DNA of 64,000 nucleotides, taken from contig CAZLEF010000027.1 in NCBI GenBank assembly GCA_964558465.1, forward strand, positions 1 through 64,000, read 5' to 3'. Below the pieces are notes generated by a model. The model worked only from the letters and a program-made list of their open reading frames with translations. It ran no database searches and was not told where the DNA came from. The position numbers and the translations under genes are program-made. The stretch's first letter is position 1; each line of letters starts with the position of its first letter. This DNA is from JACJYC01 sp964558465 (GTDB lineage: Bacteria > Bacteroidota > Bacteroidia > Chitinophagales > Saprospiraceae). Of the stretch, positions 59,601 to 64,000 are shown in pieces.

Positions 59601-60152
59601 GTTCAGACCACTGGTTTCGAAAGCCGCCGGCTGACCGATTATTTCGCCCAGGGTCGCTGGAATTTCAGCGCTGACTGGAGCGCCACCCTTCAATATAAAT
59701 GGGGGATAAAAGCCAATGATTCGGAATTTTTTAACACCCGTGATTATACCCTGCGTTTTACAGAATTTCAACCGGAACTGACCTTCCTGCCCTCCCGTAC
59801 CTGGCGGGCGATCTTCCGGTATACCCTGCGCGACGACCGGAACACCTTGCCGGGCGCTGTTGAAAAAGCCATCCAGCGGAACCTCAGCCTGGAAGCCACC
59901 TACCGGCCGGAACAATCCGCTTACAGCGTTCGCTTTTCATACGTCAAGGTGGATTTCACCGGCCAGGCGGGCACGCCGGTCGGGTTCGCCATCCTCAACG
60001 GCCTGCAACCGGGTCGGAACCTGTTGTGGAACCTGGGCGTCAACCGGCAACTGTCGGCGAACCTCCAGCTCAGCCTGAGTTATGAAGGGCGAAAAACAGG
60101 TGAGGCGCAGGTGGTCCATGTGGGGCGGGCGCAGGTGACGGCGGTGTTTTAG
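56640..60152 (+). CDS. Large outer-membrane protein of unknown function
   Basis: 1170 residues with a signal peptide (about 1-23). About residues 130-345 show a segment also found in large Bacteroidota surface proteins: GSFSRGISFGNNQDLVLNS, LAGTEKVWLDGALLTRGLEA, DYIVDYNLGEILFTHRRLI, VEFEYADQSYIRTLM. This is distantly like the repeat segments of SprA, but the length and the lack of other SprA parts argue against SprA itself. The remainder is a long series of amphipathic strands ending in HVGRAQVTAVF, consistent with a beta-barrel. Single gene. Confidence 0.65.
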   Translation: MRITLPWLYSTILCAALSIGADAQTPVLSNWREKTISLTTPVTTIDSATVIPETFTIHFAATGLKPDSSNYHLDNHTLFWHGDLPVAVRIRYRVLPFDLAQPLSRLDTLQLQQQETGEEGVFYNPFEKEESLIDFKGLDYTGSFSRGISFGNNQDLVLNSRFNLQMAGQLGDGLEIAAAITDENIPLQAEGNTQQLREFDKIFVRLRKGATSLTAGDYELQRPKGYFMQYYKKLQGATLNTGTLLGEQTRLNASGSVAISRGQFTRNQIAQQEGNQGPYKLRGGQGERIIIVLAGTEKVWLDGALLTRGLEADYIVDYNLGEILFTHRRLITKDSRIIVEFEYADQSYIRTLMAANTAIEGKKFEAYFNFFNQQDSRNSTGDEPLTNEDKRLLSLAGDNLAAAFGSSIDTLEGTGATRATYSFSDTLIRCGGRDTLIRRLRYDRNGKYIARFSFVGEGNGEYEPDPATVANERVFRWVGLDTANCEKQGSYAPVKQLTAPQRQQLLTAGGAYQLPGGWIKAEAALSALDLNRFSTLDSDDDHGLALQSSMEKRWRLGKDSAAWALRTNAAVEWLNQQFKPLNPYRDPDFLRDWNLTDVQGLSQLNPAEELLTRLEAALEKPGLGRLVYGFSGYDRKDQFQGIRQNGALALQAAGWLLDAKGSWLEATENGRKSRFRKPEVKISKTFKKLGGWTLAAEAAREKSERLLPLSDTLEATSFFFDRYKVQLASPAKDNFQFGTTFSARNDHAPSGLTFLPTTKAREWNVNGQGQIQSGQHQFSTAGNLTYRRLEIGPLNPAGQKPGETFLGRLDLNAALWKGLFRSTTTYEIGSGQEPKVDFTYIKVTPGAGTHVWLDSLYNNDGKIQVNEMEPAPFQDLADYVRVSLVTDDFIRTNNVGLNQSFQLEPKRRWNEAEGIRKLAANLSAISVIQINRKTRESNLNLWNPFDFGLPDSMLVSVTANTRHTLFWQRTHPKWGLQAGQGDNRSRIVQTTGFESRRLTDYFAQGRWNFSADWSATLQYKWGIKANDSEFFNTRDYTLRFTEFQPELTFLPSRTWRAIFRYTLRDDRNTLPGAVEKAIQRNLSLEATYRPEQSAYSVRFSYVKVDFTGQAGTPVGFAILNGLQPGRNLLWNLGVNRQLSANLQLSLSYEGRKTGEAQVVHVGRAQVTAVF

Positions 60153-60225
60153 GGGTTGGGGGTTGGGGGTTGGGGGTTTGCGCCAAAGGCGTCCCTTCGG
60201 GAGGGGTTGGGGTTGTTTTACATTT
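60152..60225. repeat. GGGGTTGGG tandem words with CGCCAAAGGCGTCCCTTCGG
   Basis: Three GGGGTTGG units, then GCGCCAAAGGCGTCCCTTCG and GGGAGGGGTTGGGGTTG. Same word family as 18507. Confidence 0.75.
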
Positions 60226-60337
60226 ATCGCAATGAAGGCCAATTATTTGAAAATCGTAAGTATTCCTTTGAAATACGTTATGGAAAAATTGAAGAGTCCC
60301 GTTATTTTGTTACTTGAAAAATGTAAAATTCGGATCT

Positions 60338-61132
60338 ATGCGTTTCAGGGGCTTAACAGGGTTCAAAAAAACGATACTCTTATCAAATCTGTTGTTTTTT
60401 GCCGGTTCGGTTATTTCGCAGAAAACCGACAGTACGCAGCATTTTCTCCAATTTAAAGGCGCTGTGAGCGTGACCAACAACGGATTTTCGCTGGTCCCGA
60501 CCTTTACGCTGGGCAAACCGGCTGTCGTTGTCGTTTTCAGCGTAAGCGGTAAAAGCCGGTTGAGTTTCGAACCGGAGTTCCGGTATTCCCTGGAGGATTT
60601 TAAACCCTGGTCCTTTATTTTTATCTGGCGATACAAATTGGTGAACAAGGAAAAATTCCAATTCTCGCTGGGCGCACACTTGCCCGCCTTGAATTTTATC
60701 ACTACCCCCGTCGTCAAAAACGGCGTGGAACAGGATCTTATTCAGGCCCGCCGGTTTTTTCCTGTTTTTGAGGCGATCCCCAATTACCGGGTGGGTGAAA
60801 ACTTCTCGCTGGGCATGTACATGCAATATGGAAGGGGTATTGAAAAAGAAGTGGCCAACGATATTTATTTCCTATCCCTCCGCCCCGGATTCGGCGATAT
60901 TCCGCTCACCCGGAAGGCCCTTTTGCGGATTAACCCCCAGTTTTATTACCTGAAAATAGCGGAAAATGACGGATGGTATGCAGCCGGAAGCATAACACTG
61001 GCATGGCGCAATTTTCCGCTCTCGGTTTCGACTATGATGAACAAGTCGCTGAAAACGGAGATCGACGCTAAGGATTTTGACTGGAATGTCAGCCTGGCCT
61101 ACTCGTTTAGTAATCGTTACCGCAAGTTTTAG
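60338..61132 (+). CDS. Outer-membrane beta-barrel protein of unknown function
   Basis: Start preferred at ATG 60338 (MRFRGLTGFKKTILLSNLL), giving a signal peptide; a start at 60314 adds eight residues. About 264 residues of alternating strands ending in SFSNRYRKF, with aromatic-rich turns. No family recognised; a small outer-membrane barrel is the likely fold. Single gene, convergent with the ncRNA copy B. Confidence 0.65.
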   Translation: MRFRGLTGFKKTILLSNLLFFAGSVISQKTDSTQHFLQFKGAVSVTNNGFSLVPTFTLGKPAVVVVFSVSGKSRLSFEPEFRYSLEDFKPWSFIFIWRYKLVNKEKFQFSLGAHLPALNFITTPVVKNGVEQDLIQARRFFPVFEAIPNYRVGENFSLGMYMQYGRGIEKEVANDIYFLSLRPGFGDIPLTRKALLRINPQFYYLKIAENDGWYAAGSITLAWRNFPLSVSTMMNKSLKTEIDAKDFDWNVSLAYSFSNRYRKF

Positions 61133-61162
61133 GTCAGATATATTTTTATCAGCGGAATGGAG

Positions 61163-61404
61163 AAAAAACAGGAAACGGAAACAATAACGATAGGCTGCAA
61201 CCGGTTGTTCCGATTGGGCGGCCGGCGACCCGGCTGGTCTTTTCTTTACTATTACTCCTATTGGTAATTATGGGTGGGGAAAAAACAGCCCGCCCTTCCA
61301 CCACCACTCTCGGGTATGCGTACGAGGCTCAGGTAAGAGCCTGTCAGCTTCAGGTCCTTTGCGCGCAAAGTAATATTCCAGGGTTCAGGATTGATATCGC
61401 TTTG
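61163..61404 (-). ncRNA. Candidate structured RNA, copy B (about 242 nt)
   Basis: On the minus strand, from the -7 box TATATTTG to a T run (61163-61168). The module 61265-61319 is nearly identical to 21293-21343 of copy A (ATACCCG, GAGTGGTGGTGGAAGGGCGG, CCCCACCCAT). CTTTGCGCGCAAAG, CCTG..CAGG and AGGCTC..GAGCCT hairpins lie before it. The 5' end AGCGATA can pair with TATCGTT near the 3' end, which would close the molecule. No gene follows in this direction, so it stands alone. The interval 61133-61527 contains only this. Family not identified. Confidence 0.6.
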
Positions 61405-61412
61405 CAAATATA
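61405..61412 (-). promoter_or_regulatory. -7 box TATATTTG of ncRNA copy B
   Basis: Minus-strand match at the same relative place as in copy A; a TTTG on the same strand lies 21 bases upstream (61434-61437). Confidence 0.65.
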
Positions 61413-61527
61413 AACATTCTAAATTAAAAAAAACAAAATAAAAAACATTTTTTTCAAAAAAACAACTTTTGAAATAGGCCCTCCTTTGCCTCTTGCTCTT
61501 TCACAGGGGCCACCAAAATATCCGGAC

Positions 61528-61782
61528 ATGGAAAAAATTGAATCAATCGAAGAGTTTTTCAAAAGAAAAGTCAATTGGTTGCCCGCAAATCTCCAGCATG
61601 AAATCGGGCATTTTAATGTGTTCAGGGTGACAGCCAAAAAAATAAGAAGGATGATCGATGATGTCAGGAGCAAAAAAATCGGGGTGACTCATGTTTGGAG
61701 ACTCTCCTCGGAAGCCCTATGGGCCTGTGGAATTTCCCTTTGTGAGATTGGAACGATTGCCCGAGGGTTCTTGATAAACTAA
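61528..61782 (+). pseudogene. AraC-type regulator remnant
   Basis: ATG at 61528 starts MEKIESIEEFFKRKVNWLPA, then NLQHEIGHFNVFRV, the N-terminal pattern of Bacteroidota AraC-family regulators. After residue 35 it turns into a sequence from the repeat also found at 10063-10132 (AAAAATAAGAAGGATGATCG...) and ends at 84 residues. A normal member has about 270-300 residues with the helix-turn-helix at the C-terminus, all missing here. Confidence 0.7.
61633..61692. repeat. Repeat copy shared with 10063-10132
   Basis: AAAAAATAAGAAGGATGAT and GATGATGTCAGGAGCAAAAA, ATCGGGGTGACTC match the first copy with few changes. It has replaced the body of the AraC gene. Confidence 0.7.
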
Positions 61783-61798
61783 CTCATCCAATAAACCA

Positions 61799-63715
61799 TC
61801 AGCCGTCCACCGTCCCCCGAACCACCCGCACCGGTACCAGCCACGTCGCCCAATCCCGAACAACCGGTCGGCCGCGGCGGGCCAGGCTGCGCATGGGTGT
61901 CCGCTCCGGCTCGTGCGGCAGGGGTTCCTGATTGAGGGTGTCGGTGTTCAGTTCTTCAGTGGAGGCAAGCACGATCAGATATTCCTGGATTTCGGCGATC
62001 CCTTTTTGGTAAAGGTAGTCTTCCAGTTGCAGGAGATTGGTTTTGAATTCTTCGCCCGATTCCAGGATCTCTTTGGCCCAGGCCTCCTGATCTTTTTCCA
62101 GCAATTCTTTAGGGATCAACTGGTTGGTCACGCCGAAACCGTAATTGAGGTATAACACGCTGATCCAAACCGGGCGATCTTTGGTATTGGTGATTTTTAG
62201 CTGGAAGGTGGGTTGATGCCATTCTGCGCCGGAACTCAGGTATTCAAACGGCTCGGGGTTGCGCCAATCCTGCAGGGCAACCGGCATATCGTCGCCGGTA
62301 TTCCCAGGTTCGGTTCCGCGGAAAAGTTCGATTTTCAGGTCATCTTCCCTGATCGCGGAGCCCGGGTTGGACAGTTCCAACAGCCGCCGCCAGGCCGCCA
62401 CTTTTTCGAGGTCTGATACGAATTGATTGATGCCGGGCCGGTCAAAACCCGGGGATTGGCGGAACAACGGGATGTCATTGAACCGGCTGGTCAGAAAAAA
62501 AGCGCCGTCTTTGGCGTGTATCCGGTAGTCGGCCTTTTCCGGTTCACCACTGATCCGGAAAAGGTCGGATTTGTCCTTTTCGATGAAGTCCCTGAGCAGT
62601 TTTTCGGCCCCGGGGTCATTGCCTCCGGCAAAAGCGACCCCTAGTTTATTGACGGCCATCCGGACGGGCCGGGCGGGGTAAGAACGGTTCCGGTCGAGGT
62701 CGTCCATGCCGCTGACCTTGGAACGGGAAGGTAAAACCTCCGTCACTTCCACCCGGCGTTTATCGTGGGCCAGTTCAAAAACGGTGCGTGAATTTTCATC
62801 GCCCAGGCGGATGCCGTGTACTGCGCCGGCGTTCACCGACCAGCCCATCCTGGGTTCAAAAGCGGCCAGCACCGGTTGGTCCTGCGCTTTTTCTCCGGTC
62901 AGGAAGACCAGGTTTTTGTCCTGCGCTTCGGTACTTTCGAGTTGGGGTGACTGGTCGAGGAAAAGGCTTCGGACCCGGACGTTGATTTTGGAGACCAGGG
63001 TGGAATAGGAAATAAAAGGGCTGGAATTGGTGAGCGCCTCCAGCAGGCAATAGGAAAAAACGCCTTTGGATTCGAGGCCGACCGTCACTTCCTTGGCGGT
63101 TTCGGTGGACAGCGCGGCGCCCAGGTTGATCCGCCGGCCCTGGGGTGGAGAGAGTTTGCCATCCTTCGATTTTTTATAGTCCTGGACGCCCAGATACTCC
63201 TTCAGTTGCATTTCCGCGCCGGGTTCGAAGACCTGGCGATCCTTGCCTTTTTGAACTTTGCGCATGCGTCCGGAATGACAGCAGTCGAGGACCGTCACAA
63301 AGGGCAGATTTTTGCCTTTGGAGGCTTTCCACACCAGCCAGGACAATTCGACGTCCAGGAGGTCTTTCCCGCCCGGCGAGCGGCTGTCGTGACAGACGAT
63401 GGATTCGCTCATGCCGTTGGCTTTCCGGTGGGCGAATTCCTGCGGCGCTTTGGCCTGCGAGCCGTGACCGGCGTAAAAAAACAGGCAGGAGTCATCCGGG
63501 CCGGCGGCGTTGAAATGGTCAAACCCGGCGACGATGCCCTTGCGGGAGGCCTGGCCGTCTTTCAATACCAGCGGTTTGAACTGATACCCCAGTTTGGTGC
63601 AATGGCCTTCGAGAAACGATTTGAAAGCGTCGAGGTCATTAAGGCAGCCGTCGAGGCGCAGGCGCGGGTCGGGGTAGTTGTTGATGGCGGCGAAGAGGGC
63701 GTAGAGGGTTTTCAT
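61799..63715 (-). CDS. Caspase-family (C14/metacaspase) protein
   Basis: Start at ATG 63715 (MKTLYALFAAINNYPDPRLR); 638 residues. The C14 domain spans about residues 1-280. Catalytic His is in FFYAGHGSQAKAPQE (about 83) and Cys in VTVLDCCHSGRM (about 146), with NDLDAFKSFL early. The rest (about 290-638) has a beta region and a DUF4384-like part (WISVLYLNYGFGVTNQLIPK). No signal peptide or transmembrane segment. Such caspase-like proteins act in bacterial stress or programmed-death-like processes, often with CHAT or TPR partners; none is seen nearby. Substrate unknown. Confidence 0.85.
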   Translation of the reverse strand: MKTLYALFAAINNYPDPRLRLDGCLNDLDAFKSFLEGHCTKLGYQFKPLVLKDGQASRKGIVAGFDHFNAAGPDDSCLFFYAGHGSQAKAPQEFAHRKANGMSESIVCHDSRSPGGKDLLDVELSWLVWKASKGKNLPFVTVLDCCHSGRMRKVQKGKDRQVFEPGAEMQLKEYLGVQDYKKSKDGKLSPPQGRRINLGAALSTETAKEVTVGLESKGVFSYCLLEALTNSSPFISYSTLVSKINVRVRSLFLDQSPQLESTEAQDKNLVFLTGEKAQDQPVLAAFEPRMGWSVNAGAVHGIRLGDENSRTVFELAHDKRRVEVTEVLPSRSKVSGMDDLDRNRSYPARPVRMAVNKLGVAFAGGNDPGAEKLLRDFIEKDKSDLFRISGEPEKADYRIHAKDGAFFLTSRFNDIPLFRQSPGFDRPGINQFVSDLEKVAAWRRLLELSNPGSAIREDDLKIELFRGTEPGNTGDDMPVALQDWRNPEPFEYLSSGAEWHQPTFQLKITNTKDRPVWISVLYLNYGFGVTNQLIPKELLEKDQEAWAKEILESGEEFKTNLLQLEDYLYQKGIAEIQEYLIVLASTEELNTDTLNQEPLPHEPERTPMRSLARRGRPVVRDWATWLVPVRVVRGTVDG

Positions 63716-63757
63716 AATTGACTGTTCTGGTTCAGGTTTTAAAGATTCGGAAAAATA

Positions 63758-63765
63758 CAAAAATA
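63758..63765 (-). promoter_or_regulatory. -7-like box TATTTTTG of the caspase gene
   Basis: Minus-strand TAnnTTTG match 43 bases before the start. Confidence 0.45.
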
Positions 63766-63849
63766 AAATAGTTGACCACAAATCCCTCTACTCATTTCTA
63801 AGTACGCTCATTCCACAAATCTCGGGTTTTCTATCCTTTCCCGGCTCTG

Positions 63850-63857
63850 TACCTTTG
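63850..63857 (+). promoter_or_regulatory. -7 box TACCTTTG
   Basis: TAnnTTTG match 28 bases before the ATG at 63885. Confidence 0.5.
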
Positions 63858-63884
63858 CAATACCATTCACGGATTGATTTTTGA

Positions 63885-64000
63885 ATGACAACCACCTACG
63901 GCATCATTGAGCGCCTTAATAGATGTAATCGTAAAATTTGGATCATAATGACCCGGTCGAAGGTAAATTATACCTACACAATCCTGAGCCCCTTTGATAA
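63885..64000 (+). CDS. Start of an unidentified gene (3' partial)
   Basis: ATG at 63885 follows a -7 box and opens a frame (MTTTYGIIERLNRCNRKI...) that continues to the window edge through 38 codons without stop. No family can be named from this length. Confidence 0.35.
   Translation, partial: MTTTYGIIERLNRCNRKIWIIMTRSKVNYTYTILSPFD

Noticed and set aside
58767..59915. 382-codon minus-strand open frame
   Set aside because: Antisense to the 1170-residue outer-membrane protein; no domain seen.
56640..60152. SprA of the type IX secretion system
   Set aside because: One segment is reminiscent, but SprA is about twice as long and other SprA motifs are absent.
1..64000. tRNA, rRNA, prophage or complete insertion sequence
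   Set aside because: I found no tRNA cloverleaf, rRNA stretch, transposase, integrase or phage structural gene in either strand.

Overview
The window looks like a chromosomal contig of a non-phototrophic Bacteroidota bacterium, most likely of the Saprospiraceae / Haliscomenobacter-Lewinella group. The reasons are a GldN gene at the left edge, several secreted proteins with type IX secretion (T9SS) C-terminal sorting domains or a gliding-motility-type CHU_C domain, -7 boxes of the Bacteroidota type TAnnTTTG before many genes, very few Shine-Dalgarno sequences, a Bat operon, a choice-of-anchor L protein and a DUF2911 protein. The genus is an inference; no rRNA or tRNA gene is present to test it. 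A run of 100 N (26067-26166) marks an assembly gap inside one gene.

Layout. 1-5.3 kb: end of gldN, a small minus-strand operon (secreted protein, FAD-dependent oxidoreductase, DoxX), NhaD antiporter, a dihaem cytochrome c lipoprotein. 5.5-11 kb: a 1424-residue T9SS cargo protein with an SdrD-like and a Kazal-like domain, and a lipoprotein that shares its upstream element. 11-16.5 kb: M48 protease, S10 carboxypeptidase, a gene fused to a nucleotidyltransferase remnant, and a sigma/anti-sigma pair. 16.5-21 kb: the aromatic amino acid operon pheA - aminotransferase - tyrA - DAHP synthase/chorismate mutase, preceded by two successive Phe/Tyr leader-peptide attenuators. 21-31 kb: a candidate non-coding RNA, a broken receptor-like gene, a choice-of-anchor L protein, an AT-hook protein with the assembly gap, a second sigma factor paired with a membrane-anchored beta-barrel protein, and a T9SS amidase. 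31-41.7 kb: methylmalonyl-CoA epimerase, PaaZ, a protease-like/beta-propeller/beta-barrel fusion and the Bat operon. 41.8-54.8 kb: DUF2911 protein, two BNR/sortilin-type propeller proteins, a LolA-like protein, an aspartoacylase-family protein, PurF, a sugar dehydrogenase and a methyltransferase. 55-64 kb: APC permease, two outer-membrane proteins, a second copy of the non-coding RNA, an AraC remnant and a large caspase-family protein.

The most interesting signals are non-coding. (1) Two tandem transcription attenuators, each with a short peptide dense in Phe and Tyr codons, an antiterminator and an intrinsic terminator, stand before pheA. (2) Two RNAs of about 240 nt at 21.2 kb and 61.3 kb share a TATATTTG promoter box and a nearly identical G-rich/C-rich 3' module but differ elsewhere. 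(3) Most intergenic spaces hold composite palindromes built from short tandem words, for example TAGTCGTAAGT or CTAGATGCTGG, whose word families recur at unrelated loci and sometimes supply the stop codon of the preceding gene. (4) The two neighbouring surface-protein genes at 9.8 and 11 kb carry a common upstream element. I saw no CRISPR array, rRNA, tRNA, complete insertion sequence or prophage.
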